The notes: generated by a model from the letters alone, not told the origin. A stretch of DNA of 64,000 nt from an uncultured Paraburkholderia sp. (GCA_940746715.1 CALNWN010000003.1:462272-526271), one strand, 5' to 3'; shown: positions 1 through 10,406, numbered from the stretch's first letter. Made by a program: numbers and translations.

Positions 1-142
1 GATTACAAGCGCGGATACGCATAAACGCGGCGATCGGGCGTGTCGCCGTCATATCGCGGCGATTCAGGGGGCGCCGGTCATGCGTCGATGGGCAAGGGCA
101 AGAGAGCAGGCGCGGCGGCGCGAGCCGAAGCTGGAAGGGCGG

Positions 143-907
143 CTAGCGGCCGCCGGACACGTCGAGCAACGCGCCGGTGACGTACGACGCGGCGTCGCTG
201 AGCAACCAGACGATGGTCTCGGCGACCTCGTCGGCGCGGCCCGGGCGACCCAAGGGCGTGACTGCGCCGAGCTGGGCGGCGCGCTCGGGCTTGCCGCCGC
301 TCGCATGAATTTCGGTATCGATGAGGCCAGGCCGTACCGCGTTCACGCGCACGCCGCGCGGCCCGAGTTCCTTGGCGAGCCAGAGCGTCAGGGTGTCGAC
401 TGCGCCTTTGGAGCCCGCGTAGTCGATGTACTCGTTGGGCGACCCCAAGCGCGCCGCCGCCGACGACACATTCACGATCACACCGCCCGCGCCGCCGCGA
501 TCCGTCGACATGCGCCGCGCGGCTTCGCGCGCGCAGAGATATGCGCCCAGCACGTTGACGTTGAACATGCGCGTGAGCCGCGCGAGATCCATGTCGGCGA
601 GCGGCATGGACGGCGCCACGATGCCCGCGTTGTTGACGAGCGCGTCGAGCCGGCCGAACTGTGCCTGAACGGCGTCGAACATGGCGAGCACGTCGGCTTC
701 GCTGGCGACGTCGCCGGCAATGGGCAGCGCGCGTCCGCCGGCTCGCTCGACTTCGGCGACGGTTTCTTGCGCCGCCGCCAGGTTCTGCGCGTAGTTCACG
801 CCGACCGACCAGCCACGCGGGCCGAGCAGGCGCGCGGTCGCGCGGCCTATGCCGCGGCTGCCGCCGGTGATCAGAACGGTTCGGGTCATCGCAGCCTCGG
901 CGTACAA
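143..907 (-). CDS. SDR family oxidoreductase
   Basis: Intact ORF with TGGSRGIG Rossmann motif, NNAG and YAGSKGA catalytic motif. Confidence 0.9.
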   Translation of the reverse strand: MYAEAAMTRTVLITGGSRGIGRATARLLGPRGWSVGVNYAQNLAAAQETVAEVERAGGRALPIAGDVASEADVLAMFDAVQAQFGRLDALVNNAGIVAPSMPLADMDLARLTRMFNVNVLGAYLCAREAARRMSTDRGGAGGVIVNVSSAAARLGSPNEYIDYAGSKGAVDTLTLWLAKELGPRGVRVNAVRPGLIDTEIHASGGKPERAAQLGAVTPLGRPGRADEVAETIVWLLSDAASYVTGALLDVSGGR

Positions 908-966
908 GTAGAGTAAGCGCTAAAAAGGGGCCGGCGGGGCGCCGGTTCTTACGCGGCAGCCGTCAG

Positions 967-1534
967 TCAGACGGCTTCGCGCCTGATTGCCCACTTGTCG
1001 GCGGCGGGCGGCTGATAGCGTTGCAGCTTGCCGATCAGTCCGGCGGGATCAGCGTCGATCTGCAGGATGTCGAGATAGGTATGCCGCATGAAGCCTTCCT
1101 CCACCGTGTGCTGCAACAGCTTGATCAACGGATCGTAAAAGCCGTCGATATTGAGCAGTGCCACCGGTTTCTGGTGGTAGCCGAGCTGCGCCCACGTGTA
1201 CACCTCGAAGAATTCCTCGAGCGTGCCCGCGCCGCCCGGCATTGCGACGAACGCATCGGACAGGTCGGCCATCATCTTCTTGCGCTGATGCATGTCGGGC
1301 ACGACGTGCAGCTCCGTAAGACCGTTATGGCCGACTTCCTTGTTGACGAGCAGCTGCGGAATCACGCCGATCGCGCGGCCGCCTTCGGGCCATGACCGTG
1401 TCGGCGATCACGCCCATCAGACCCACCTTGCCGCCGCCATAGACGAGCGCGCGCCCGAACGCGCGCGGCGCCGCTTCTGCATACAACGGTTTGACTCCAT
1501 TCGAGGAGCCGCAATACACACACACCGACTTCAT
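967..1534 (-). pseudogene. LOG family / TIGR00730 Rossmann-fold protein (cytokinin riboside phosphate phosphoribohydrolase-like), frameshifted
   Basis: [13 protein letters not shown] start in one frame and PGGAGTLEEFFEV motif in another; extra base in GGG at 1387-1389 breaks the frame. Confidence 0.8.
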
Positions 1535-1545
1535 GGAAACACGTC

Positions 1546-2259
1546 CTATTCGTTGCGAGGCGCGGCGCCTTCCTTCGGCGGCAAATAGTCGTAGAACTCG
1601 CGCTTTTCCAGCTTGCCCGACACGAGGTCGTCGAAAATCTGCCGCGAGCGGCCGCGCAGATAAGGCGCCATCAACGACACGATCTGCACGCTCACCTGAT
1701 GCAGCTCCGCGCGGATCGCTTCCTGCTCGTTGTATTTGCGCGGATTCATGACGAACTGATACGACAGCCAATACGTTGCGATCACACCGATATTGGTCGC
1801 GATCACTTGCAGTTCCTGCGGCGTGGCGACCATTTCGCCGTCCGCCACGAGCTGATCGCAGAACTGGCTCGCAAAGCGCACCTTGTGGCTGATGATCTGC
1901 TTGAAGTGCGTTTCCAGCGTGCGGTTGCGCGCGAGCAGGTCGTTCAGGTCGCGATACAGGAAGCGGTAGCGCCACGTGAAATCGACCATGTACTGCAGAT
2001 ACGACCACATTTCGTCGATGGTCGCGCGGTGGTCGTCGGGAAAACGCAGACGCTTTTCGATCTCCTGCTCGAACTGGCTGAAGATGCTGTTGATGATGTC
2101 GTCTTTGTTGCGGAAGTGGTAGTACAGGTTGCCTGGACTGATTTCCATTTCCTCGGCGATCGTCGTCGTCGTGACGTTCGGCTCGCCGATTTCGTTGAAC
2201 AGTTTCAACGACAGTTCGAGTATCCGTTCGCGCGTGCGGCGGGGAGGTTTGGCTTCCAT
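1546..2259 (-). CDS. TetR/AcrR family transcriptional regulator
   Basis: N-terminal HTH ([26 protein letters not shown]), intact ORF. Confidence 0.88.
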   Translation of the reverse strand: MEAKPPRRTRERILELSLKLFNEIGEPNVTTTTIAEEMEISPGNLYYHFRNKDDIINSIFSQFEQEIEKRLRFPDDHRATIDEMWSYLQYMVDFTWRYRFLYRDLNDLLARNRTLETHFKQIISHKVRFASQFCDQLVADGEMVATPQELQVIATNIGVIATYWLSYQFVMNPRKYNEQEAIRAELHQVSVQIVSLMAPYLRGRSRQIFDDLVSGKLEKREFYDYLPPKEGAAPRNE

Positions 2260-2475
2260 GTCGTCCGGCCCTGGTTACGCCGGGTTGGGCGCGCGGCGGC
2301 GTGCCGCTGCTGTATGGACCACCCGGACGCGGTTGCTATTTTAAGACTGCCGAACAATTATAAACCGAGCGTTCTAATCCCAAGCGGATACTCAGGGTTT
2401 TCATTGTTCTGGACGACGTAACGCATTTCGCATGCGACTTTGCGCGCGTCGCGTTTTGGCCGTCGCCGCTGCGGG

Positions 2476-2919
2476 TTAAAACCAGGCCTTCACCCAGCGC
2501 ACGACGAGCGGGCCGACGATCAGCCCCCACGTCATCAGGCACATGCCGAGCGCGACCATCACCGCGGCGCTGCCGAGGTCCTTCGCGCGGCGCGACAGCT
2601 CGTGCCGCTCGAGCGAAATCCGGTCGATGGCGGCTTCCACGCTCGAATTGAGCAACTCGACAATCAGCACCAGCAGCACCGAGCCGAGCAGCAGCACGCG
2701 CCCAACCGGCTCGACCGGCACCAGCAGCCCGCACGGCAGCAGAATCGCGGCGAGTGTCAGCTCCTGGCGGAACGCGCTTTCCTCGCGGATCGCGACGCGA
2801 AAACCCGCGAGCGAGTTTTTCATCGCGTGCCAGGCGCGAGTGAGGCCGCGATTGCTCTTGTACGGATTGAAGGGCAGCGGCGCGAGCGGATCGTCGGGGC
2901 TGAGCGGTTCGTGCTGCAT
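2476..2919 (-). CDS. dgkA: Diacylglycerol kinase
   Basis: NSSVEAAIDRI motif, small multi-TM protein. Confidence 0.88.
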   Translation of the reverse strand: MQHEPLSPDDPLAPLPFNPYKSNRGLTRAWHAMKNSLAGFRVAIREESAFRQELTLAAILLPCGLLVPVEPVGRVLLLGSVLLVLIVELLNSSVEAAIDRISLERHELSRRAKDLGSAAVMVALGMCLMTWGLIVGPLVVRWVKAWF

Positions 2920-3169
2920 TTCGTTCGACGCGTGCGCGGGGTGGGCGCTGGCTTCGCCATGTCCGCCATTTCCGCTGTGGCCATTCAGGCCGTGTCCGCC
3001 GGCATGAGCCGGCCGGCGGCATCGCGGACGTCATCGAATGGCTCGACGCCCGCGCTATCGTGCTCCGTGTGACGAGCGTCGCGGGCGGGCACGGCGCGCA
3101 GCCCGCCGTTCGAGGACGCGCGGCTCGCGTGGGAGGATCGGCTTCGCATGGGCAACCCGGCGCGCCGCG

Positions 3170-4200
3170 TCACGCGGCTGCGCTTTCCTCGCGATAGGAC
3201 GCGCGCGGCAGCGGCTTCAGATGCGAGGCGAACTGTTCCGAGGCCGCCGCCCACGAGAAGCGCTCGGCCCACGCACGCGCATGCGCGCGGTCGATCTTGA
3301 GCGCTTCGAGACACGCCTCGCGCAGGTCCTCGTTCATTGCGCCGGCGCCGCCGTCGCCGAGGACGTCGATCGGACCGGTGACCGGATAGGCCGCCACCGG
3401 CGTGCCGCACGCGAGCGCTTCGAGCAGCACGAGCCCGAACGTGTCGGTGCGGCTCGGGAACACGAACACGTCCGCGGCGGCATAAACCTTCGCGAGTTCA
3501 GCCTGCGTCAGCACGCCGAGATAGTTCGCCTGCGGATAGCGCGACTTCAATTCGGCGAGCGCCGGGCCTTTGCCCGCGACCCATTTCGAGCCCGGCAAGT
3601 CGAGCTTCAGGAAGGCCTCGACGTTTTTCTCCACGGCCACCCGCCCCACGTACAGGAAGATCGGCCGCGCGGTGTTGAGCACCTTGGAGTCCATCGGATG
3701 AAAAATGTCGAGGTCGACGCCGCGCGTCCACAGCACGACGTTCGTGAAGCCGTACTTCTCGAGGTCGCTCTTCACGACCGGCGTGGGCGCTATCACCGCG
3801 AGCGACGGCTTGTGGAACCAGTGCAGGAACCGGTAAGTCGCGGCGAGCGGGATGCCGAGCGCGCCTGCACGTACTCGGGAAAGCGCGTGTGATAAGCCGT
3901 CGTGAAGGGCAGCTTGTGCTGGATCGCGTAGGCGCGAGCGGCCATGCCGAGCGGACCTTCGGTGGCGATATGCAGCGCGTCGGGGCCGAACGCGTCGATA
4001 CGCTCGCGCAGCTTGCGGCGCGGCAGGAGCGAGAGACGAATTTCCGGGTAAGTCGGGCAGGGGATCGTTCTGAATTCGAGCGGCGTCAGGAGATCGACGC
4101 GGTGGCCGAGTTCGCTGAGTTCGCGCGTGGTGTTCTTGAGCGTCCGCACGACGCCGTTGACCTGCGGTTCCCATGCGTCGGTGACGATCATGATCTTCAT
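3170..4200 (-). pseudogene. Glycosyltransferase family 4 (group 1, MgtA-like), single-base frameshift
   Basis: MKIMIVTDAWEPQVNGVVRTL N-terminus in one frame, PSRTDTFGLVLLEALACGTPVAAYPV C-terminus in another; one base missing near 3858. Confidence 0.85.
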
Positions 4201-4216
4201 CGATTCGTTCCTCGCT

Positions 4217-4252
4217 TGTGTTCTCGATTGTGTCCCCGATCGTGTCCTCGAT
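4217..4252 (+). repeat. 12-bp imperfect tandem repeat x3 just upstream of the glycosyltransferase gene
   Basis: tgtgttctcgat / tgtgtccccgat / cgtgtcctcgat. Confidence 0.75.
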
Positions 4253-4275
4253 CCGGACGACAGAAGTTGAAAGGG

Positions 4276-5217
4276 TTAAGCGGTCGCGCGGGCCTTCTGC
4301 ACACCCGCTTGCGGAGAGCGCATCACGGTCCAGTAGATCACCTTGAATTCGCCTTCATACGTTTCGACGAGCGCCGACAGGCTTTCGACCCAGTCGCCGT
4401 CGTTGCAATACAGCACGCCGTCGATATCGCGTATCTCGGCTTTGTGGATGTGCCCGCAGACCACGCCGTCGCAGCCGCGGCGGCGTGCTTCGTCGGTCAT
4501 CACGCGTTCGAACGACGAGATGAAGTTCACCGCGTTCTTCACCTGATGCTTCAGGTATTGCGACAGTGACCAGTACGGAAAGCCGAGCCGGCTGCGGATC
4601 CGGTTGAACCAGCGGTTCAGGATCAGGATCATCGTGTAGAGCGTGTCGCCGAGATAGGCGAGCCATTTGGCGTGCTGGATCACGCCGTCGAACAGATCGC
4701 CATGCACGATCCACAGGCGCTTGCCGGCGAGCGTCGTGTGAAATGCCTCGCCGCGCACGTGGATGTCGCCAAACGCGAGGTCGCAGAACTGGCGCGCGGC
4801 TTCGTCGTGATTGCCGGGAACATAGACGACCTGCGTGCCCTTGCGCGCCTTCCTCAGCACCTTCTGCACGACGTCGTTGTGCGCCTGCGGCCAGTACCAG
4901 CCTTTCTTCAACTGCCAGCCGTCGATGATGTCGCCAACGAGGTACAGATACTCCGATTCGTTGTGACGCAGGAAATCGAGCAGATAGGGCGCTTGGCAGT
5001 CGCTCGAGCCAAGATGGATGTCCGAGAGCCAGATCGTGCGGTAGCGATGCGGCTCGGCGTGATCGTCGTCGTGCTGGCCCGTGTGGCTGTCGAGCGGCAG
5101 CGGCGCGACCGGCAGCGGCAGGCCGTGGCTATGACTGAGTTCGGGGCGGAACGCGACGAGGTCGACGCTCGGGCCGGTCTGGCGGAACAGGGAAGTCGCG
5201 GACGTTCTGGAGTCCAT
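4276..5217 (-). CDS. UDP-2,3-diacylglucosamine diphosphatase-like metallophosphoesterase
   Basis: SDIHLGS, GDIIDGW, GNHDE, GHIHKA metallophosphoesterase motifs. Confidence 0.85.
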   Translation of the reverse strand: MDSRTSATSLFRQTGPSVDLVAFRPELSHSHGLPLPVAPLPLDSHTGQHDDDHAEPHRYRTIWLSDIHLGSSDCQAPYLLDFLRHNESEYLYLVGDIIDGWQLKKGWYWPQAHNDVVQKVLRKARKGTQVVYVPGNHDEAARQFCDLAFGDIHVRGEAFHTTLAGKRLWIVHGDLFDGVIQHAKWLAYLGDTLYTMILILNRWFNRIRSRLGFPYWSLSQYLKHQVKNAVNFISSFERVMTDEARRRGCDGVVCGHIHKAEIRDIDGVLYCNDGDWVESLSALVETYEGEFKVIYWTVMRSPQAGVQKARATA

Positions 5218-5355
5218 GGCTCACGCGTCGAGTTGCAGTGCCCGTATTGGGCCTACGGCGCGTGACTATGGCGTGACAGTCACAAGAAGTTCTTATTACT
5301 GCGGGAAGCGGCGGACGACCCGGTCTGGCCCGCGCGATGCCGGCTCGCGAGGCGT

Positions 5356-5997
5356 CTAGGACACGACGGTCATGGGCGGCACCTCGCGCGTGACGTCGAT
5401 CACGCGGGTTCCGGCAAGCCGGTCGTGCAGGAACTGCCGGCTCGCACCGAGGCGGCCGGTCGCCGCCCACAGCACGAACCAGATTCCCGCAATGGCGAGC
5501 GTCTGCGGCAAGCGCAGTCCGAGGAGCGGATGCAGCGCGAGCGGCGGCAGAAACCATAGCCACGCCAGCAGATAGCGCGCGATGGCGCGCCACGCGGAGA
5601 GTGGCGCGCCATCGGCGGCGACCACGCGCAGGCGCCAGGTTTTCATCGGCAGGGTCTGGCCGCTGTGGGTCCAGAACCACACGAAATACAGACCGACCAC
5701 GAGTCCGATCCACGCCGCAAGAAGGTTGTGATGCGTGAGCCCGTTGCGCTGCTGCGTGAGCGTGCTGAACAGATAACCCGCAACGAATACCACGCCGAAC
5801 AGCAGCAGCGCTTCGTAAAGCAGTGCGGCGAGGCGGCGGCGAACGGAAGGCGGCTTGCGGGGCGACGACGGGGGTGGTGGCGGTGGCGGCACCGCGGCTC
5901 GTGCGCCGGCGCTCGCGCTCGACGCCGGATCGGCATTCGTGTCGAGTGGGGAAGTCGCGCGCGGTTCGGACACAGGCGAGCGCGGCTTATGAACCAT
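5356..5997 (-). CDS. RDD family membrane protein
   Basis: RDD-like multi-TM sequence (TLPMKTWRLRVVAADGAPLSAWRAIARYLL); start within larger ORF at 5997. Confidence 0.75.
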   Translation of the reverse strand: MVHKPRSPVSEPRATSPLDTNADPASSASAGARAAVPPPPPPPSSPRKPPSVRRRLAALLYEALLLFGVVFVAGYLFSTLTQQRNGLTHHNLLAAWIGLVVGLYFVWFWTHSGQTLPMKTWRLRVVAADGAPLSAWRAIARYLLAWLWFLPPLALHPLLGLRLPQTLAIAGIWFVLWAATGRLGASRQFLHDRLAGTRVIDVTREVPPMTVVS

Positions 5998-6703
5998 TGA
6001 AGATGGACGGTGCTTCCGCCGGCGACACCGGCAGCGAGGCCGGGCTCGGCAACGACGCGGCAGCCCCCGCGCTCGCCGACGGCGTGCCGCTAGCGGCGGC
6101 GCGCTCGCGCGCATTGACCAGCCGGTCGAGTCCCTTGATTTCGCTCCGACCCGACGGCGGCGCGCTGACCACGCTCGGACGCCGCTTATGCTCGCTCGCG
6201 GCGAGCCGCTGCTTGGTTTCCTCGGGCAGTTGCTGATAGGCCTTCCAGGCATTCTGGCGCGCTTCGCGCGGCAACTGTTTGGAGACCTGATAGTTCTCAC
6301 GCGCGACACGCCGCTGGTCCGGCGTCATGCGGATCCATTCGGTCATCCGGTCGTGCAGGCGTTTTTGCCCTTCCGGCGATAACTTCGAGTAACGCGACGC
6401 GATCTTCAGCCATTTGCGCTTGCGCTCGTCGCTGAAGGAATCCCACTGCGCCTCGAACGGCGCAAGGGCGATATGTTCGGCCGAGCTGAGGCGCGAACAC
6501 GCGAGCGGGCTGTTGCTGCCCGGCAGGCTCGGCAGCTCCACGCCGAGTGTGGGCGCGGGCGCAGGCGCCGCGCCGGTGCCGTTCGCGGCAGGCGCGCCGG
6601 CGGGCGAGGGGCTCGGGTAAAAGCGCGGATAGGTGGCGGCAAACGACACGAGCGCCGCTATCGCACATCCGAAAACAACGGCCAGACCGCGCTTGTAGCT
6701 CAC
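5987..6703 (-). CDS. DUF3106 domain-containing protein
   Basis: WDSFSDERKRKWLKIASRYSKLSPEGQKRLHDRM repeats; GTG start at 6703 overlaps upstream stop. Confidence 0.75.
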   Translation of the reverse strand: MSYKRGLAVVFGCAIAALVSFAATYPRFYPSPSPAGAPAANGTGAAPAPAPTLGVELPSLPGSNSPLACSRLSSAEHIALAPFEAQWDSFSDERKRKWLKIASRYSKLSPEGQKRLHDRMTEWIRMTPDQRRVARENYQVSKQLPREARQNAWKAYQQLPEETKQRLAASEHKRRPSVVSAPPSGRSEIKGLDRLVNARERAAASGTPSASAGAAASLPSPASLPVSPAEAPSIFNGS

Positions 6704-7122
6704 CCGAACGATCTCCCGCTCAGTGCGCGCGAAAGATACGCGTTGAAGCCGTGGTCGAGATAGGCATTGAGCGGCAGGTCGTCGCTTAACATGGCGGCAT
6801 CGATATCGGCGAGTTCGGCCGTGCGCTGCTGATCTTCCCAGTACGCAATGCCGACAAGGCTCACGACGAGCGCGGCGAGCGGCCACGCGAGCGCGAAGCG
6901 GCGCTGTGGCCGCGGCGCCGCCAACAGGCCGGCGGGAACGCCGGCGAAGGCCGGCACGAACACCGGCGCGCTGACGGTTTCGGGCTTCTGGCGTGCAAGC
7001 GCGGCACGGCGGGCGGCGGCCAGCCGGTCGACGGCGACGGACGGAATGCCGGCCGCGTTTTCGTCGAGCGCGCGGCGCACCTGGCGGGCGAACTCGAGTT
7101 CTTTTGTTTCGAGGGAGCTCAT
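6700..7122 (-). CDS. DUF3619 family protein
   Basis: Small single-TM protein between sigma factor and DUF3106 gene, characteristic order and sequence. Confidence 0.7.
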   Translation of the reverse strand: MSSLETKELEFARQVRRALDENAAGIPSVAVDRLAAARRAALARQKPETVSAPVFVPAFAGVPAGLLAAPRPQRRFALAWPLAALVVSLVGIAYWEDQQRTAELADIDAAMLSDDLPLNAYLDHGFNAYLSRALSGRSFG

Positions 7123-7682
7123 AGCGTGATTCCTTTGGCCTTGAGCGCTTGCGCCAGCGTGTGCGTGGCCCGCGAGCAGTGCATCTTCACACTGCCCTCC
7201 GAGCAGCCCATTGCGGCGGCAGTCTCAGCGACATCCATATCTTCCCAATAACGCATGAGAAACGCCTCCCGTTGACGTGCCGGCAACTTTTGGATTTCGT
7301 CGTCGATTATTTGTAGGACCTGTTCGCGCTCGAGTTTGCGCTCATTGCTCTCGGCGCCTGCGGAGCCCTGCTCGAGCTCGAAGGTTTCGAGCGGGTCGAA
7401 CTCCTCGTCGTCGGCATTGCCGAGCGACGAGAACAGGCTCACCCAGGTATTGCGTACTTTGGCACGCCGGAAATAGTCGTGCGTCGCATTTTGCAGAATA
7501 CGCTGAAACAGCAGCGGAAGCTCGGCGGCGGGACGGTCGCCGTATTTTTCGGTGAGTTTGATCATCGCGTCCTGCACGATATCGAGCGAGGCGTCGTCGT
7601 CCCGCACGGCGTAGACCGTCTGCTTGAATGCGCGCCTTTCGACGCCCGCCAGAAAGTCGGCGAGTTCCTTGTCTGATGCCAT
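7119..7682 (-). CDS. RNA polymerase sigma factor (ECF/sigma-70 family)
   Basis: Region 2 and region 4 (LPARQREAFLMRYWEDMDVAETAAAMGCSEGSVKMHCSRA). Confidence 0.88.
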   Translation of the reverse strand: MASDKELADFLAGVERRAFKQTVYAVRDDDASLDIVQDAMIKLTEKYGDRPAAELPLLFQRILQNATHDYFRRAKVRNTWVSLFSSLGNADDEEFDPLETFELEQGSAGAESNERKLEREQVLQIIDDEIQKLPARQREAFLMRYWEDMDVAETAAAMGCSEGSVKMHCSRATHTLAQALKAKGITL

Positions 7683-7861
7683 CCGTTGGGGGTCGGCGCA
7701 GCGAGCGTGCGCGTAATCGCGGTCGAAAAATGTCGTAAAACTCGCGGATGCTAACAAATTTTTGCCTAACCAGGGGCAAAAGGTGGGCCGGACCGGGTCG
7801 TCGCGAGCCGGGGCGTCGGTCAGAAACGGCCCTTGCCGGCGGGCGTTCGGGCAATATTTGC

Positions 7862-7890
7862 TTGACCGCGCGGGCGTCTGACGCTATCAT
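7862..7890 (+). promoter_or_regulatory. Sigma70 promoter for ilvBHC: TTGACC-N17-TATCAT
   Basis: Near-consensus hexamers with 17-bp spacer about 150 nt upstream of ilvB. Confidence 0.6.
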
Positions 7891-8038
7891 TATTAGTTCG
7901 CAACATAAGTGACTTGTCTCATTGAGGTGTGGCCCAAGAAGCTCACCTGTCAACTGGACGCGCCGCTTGAACCCGAGCCACAAGCCCGGCAGAGAGCACC
8001 CGATCAATTTTTTGCCGAAAATTCGAAAGGTGAATTGA

Positions 8039-9802
8039 ATGAATATGCCCAGCGCGGAATTCTCCACGTCGGATACCACTCCACACCACGAAGCTGACTC
8101 TATCGGCGCCACCGTGCTTATGAAGGCACTGGCCGACGAAGACGTCGAGTTCGTCTGGGGTTATCCCGGCGGCTCGGTACTCTACATTTACGACGAGCTG
8201 TACAAGCAGGACAAGTTCGAGCACATCCTCGTGCGCCACGAGCAGGCCGCGGTCCACGCAGCGGACGCCTACGCGCGTTCCACCGGCAAGGTCGGCGTGT
8301 GCCTCGTGACCTCCGGCCCCGGCGTTACCAATGCGGTGACCGGCATCGCCACCGCCTACATGGACTCGATCCCGATGGTCGTGATCAGCGGCCAGGTGCC
8401 GACTGCCGCGATCGGCCAGGACGCGTTCCAGGAGTGCGACACGGTCGGCATTACGCGCCCCTGCGTGAAGCACAACTTCCTCGTGAAGGACGTGCGCGAC
8501 CTCGCCGCCACCGTCAAGAAAGCGTTCTACATTGCTCGTACCGGCCGTCCCGGCCCGGTGCTGATCGACATTCCGAAAGACGTCTCGAAGGCGCCGTGCC
8601 AGTACGAGCCGATCAAAACCGTGTCGCTGCGCTCGTACAACCCGGTGACCAAGGGCCACTCCGGCCAGATCCGCAAGGCGGTGTCCTTGCTGCTGTCGGC
8701 AAAGCGCCCGTACATCTACACCGGCGGCGGCATCATTCTCGCGGACGCGTCGCGCGAGCTGAACCAGTTCGCCGATCTGCTCGGCTACCCGATCACGAAT
8801 ACGCTGATGGGTCTGGGCGGCTACCGCGCGAGCGACAAGAAATTTCTCGGCATGCTCGGCATGCACGGCACGTACGAAGCCAACATGGCGATGCAGCACT
8901 GCGACGTGCTGATCGCGATCGGCGCGCGTTTCGACGACCGCGTGATCGGCGACCCGTCGCACTTCGCGTCGCGTCCGCGCAAGATCATCCATATCGACAT
9001 CGATCCTTCTTCCATTTCGAAGCGCGTCAAGGTCGACATTCCGATTGTCGGCGACGTGAAGGAAGTGCTGAAGGAGCTGATCGAGCAGTTGCAGACGGCC
9101 GAGCATGGCCCGGACACCGCGGCGCTCGCCGACTGGTGGAAGGACATCGAGGCCTGGCGCGCGAAAGACTGCCTCAAGTTCGACCGCAAGAGCGACATCA
9201 TCAAGCCGCAGTACGTGGTGGAAAAGGCGTGGGAGCTGACCGACGGCAATGCGTTCGTCTGTTCCGACGTCGGCCAGCACCAGATGTGGGCCGCGCAGTT
9301 CTACAGATTCAACAAGCCGCGCCGCTGGATCAACTCGGGCGGCCTCGGCACCATGGGCTTCGGCCTGCCGGCGGCGATGGGCGTGAAGATGGCGCACCCG
9401 GACGACGACGTGCTCTGCATCACGGGCGAAGGCTCGATCCAGATGTGTATCCAGGAACTGTCGACCTGTAAGCAGTACGACACGCCTGTGAAGATCATCT
9501 CGCTCAATAACCGCTATCTGGGCATGGTGCGCCAGTGGCAGCAGATCGAATACAGCAAGCGCTATTCGCATTCGTACATGGATTCGCTGCCGGATTTCGT
9601 GAAGCTCGCCGAGGCGTACTGCCACGTGGGCATGCGTATCGAACGCACGGCCGACGTGGAGCCGGCGCTGAAGGAAGCGCTGCGCCTGAAAGATCGCACG
9701 GTGTTTCTCGACTTCCAGACCGACCCCACCGAAAACGTCTGGCCGATGGTCCAGGCCGGCAAGGGCATCACCGAGATGCTCATGGGTTCGGAAGATCTAT
9801 AA
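8039..9802 (+). CDS. ilvB: Acetolactate synthase large subunit
   Basis: GYPGGSVLYIYDEL, ThDP domain GLGTMGFGLPAAMG; intact 587 aa. Confidence 0.97.
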   Translation: MNMPSAEFSTSDTTPHHEADSIGATVLMKALADEDVEFVWGYPGGSVLYIYDELYKQDKFEHILVRHEQAAVHAADAYARSTGKVGVCLVTSGPGVTNAVTGIATAYMDSIPMVVISGQVPTAAIGQDAFQECDTVGITRPCVKHNFLVKDVRDLAATVKKAFYIARTGRPGPVLIDIPKDVSKAPCQYEPIKTVSLRSYNPVTKGHSGQIRKAVSLLLSAKRPYIYTGGGIILADASRELNQFADLLGYPITNTLMGLGGYRASDKKFLGMLGMHGTYEANMAMQHCDVLIAIGARFDDRVIGDPSHFASRPRKIIHIDIDPSSISKRVKVDIPIVGDVKEVLKELIEQLQTAEHGPDTAALADWWKDIEAWRAKDCLKFDRKSDIIKPQYVVEKAWELTDGNAFVCSDVGQHQMWAAQFYRFNKPRRWINSGGLGTMGFGLPAAMGVKMAHPDDDVLCITGEGSIQMCIQELSTCKQYDTPVKIISLNNRYLGMVRQWQQIEYSKRYSHSYMDSLPDFVKLAEAYCHVGMRIERTADVEPALKEALRLKDRTVFLDFQTDPTENVWPMVQAGKGITEMLMGSEDL

Positions 9803-9814
9803 CGACGGCTGCTA

Positions 9815-9869
9815 GCGCCGCTTCGTCCGCCTGCGTCTTCAAAAAAGACGCAGGCGGACGAAGCGGCGC
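9815..9869. promoter_or_regulatory. Perfect intraoperonic inverted repeat (25-bp arms, 5-nt loop) between ilvB and ilvH
   Basis: gcgccgcttcgtccgcctgcgtctt / aagacgcaggcggacgaagcggcgc, loop caaaa. Confidence 0.9.
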
Positions 9870-9914
9870 CGAACCGTTCGCAGACATCGACACAACATCT
9901 GGAAGAAGCGAAAC

Positions 9915-10406
9915 ATGAGACACATTATTTCCGTCCTGCTGGAAAACGAACCGGGCGCGCTCTCACGCGTGGTGGGTCTCTTCTCCGCACGCGGCTACAA
10001 CATTGAAACCTTGACGGTGGCTTCGACCGAAGACCGTTCGCTGTCGCGCATGACCATCGTCTCCATTGGCTCGGACGACGTGATCGAACAGATCACGAAG
10101 CATCTGAACCGCCTGATCGAGGTGGTGAAAGTGGTCGACCTGACAGAGGGCGCCCACATCGAGCGCGAGCTGATGTTGATCAAGGTGAGGGCGGTCGGCA
10201 AGGAACGTGAGGAAATGAAGCGGATGTCGGATATTTTCCGCGGCCGCATCATCGACGTCACCGAAAAGACCTACACGATCGAACTGACGGGCGCGAGCGA
10301 CAAGCTCGACGCCTTCATCGAAGGGCTCGACGCCACTGCGATTCTCGAAACGGTCCGCACGGGCAGCTCGGGCATCGGCCGCGGCGAGCGCATTCTGAAG
10401 GTGTAA
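9915..10406 (+). CDS. ilvH: Acetolactate synthase small subunit
   Basis: MRHIISVLLENEPGALSRVVGLFSARGYNIETLTV. Confidence 0.97.
   Translation: MRHIISVLLENEPGALSRVVGLFSARGYNIETLTVASTEDRSLSRMTIVSIGSDDVIEQITKHLNRLIEVVKVVDLTEGAHIERELMLIKVRAVGKEREEMKRMSDIFRGRIIDVTEKTYTIELTGASDKLDAFIEGLDATAILETVRTGSSGIGRGERILKV

Noticed and set aside
7943-9625. 560-aa minus-strand ORF opposite ilvB
   Set aside because: Shadow ORF of an intact highly conserved gene
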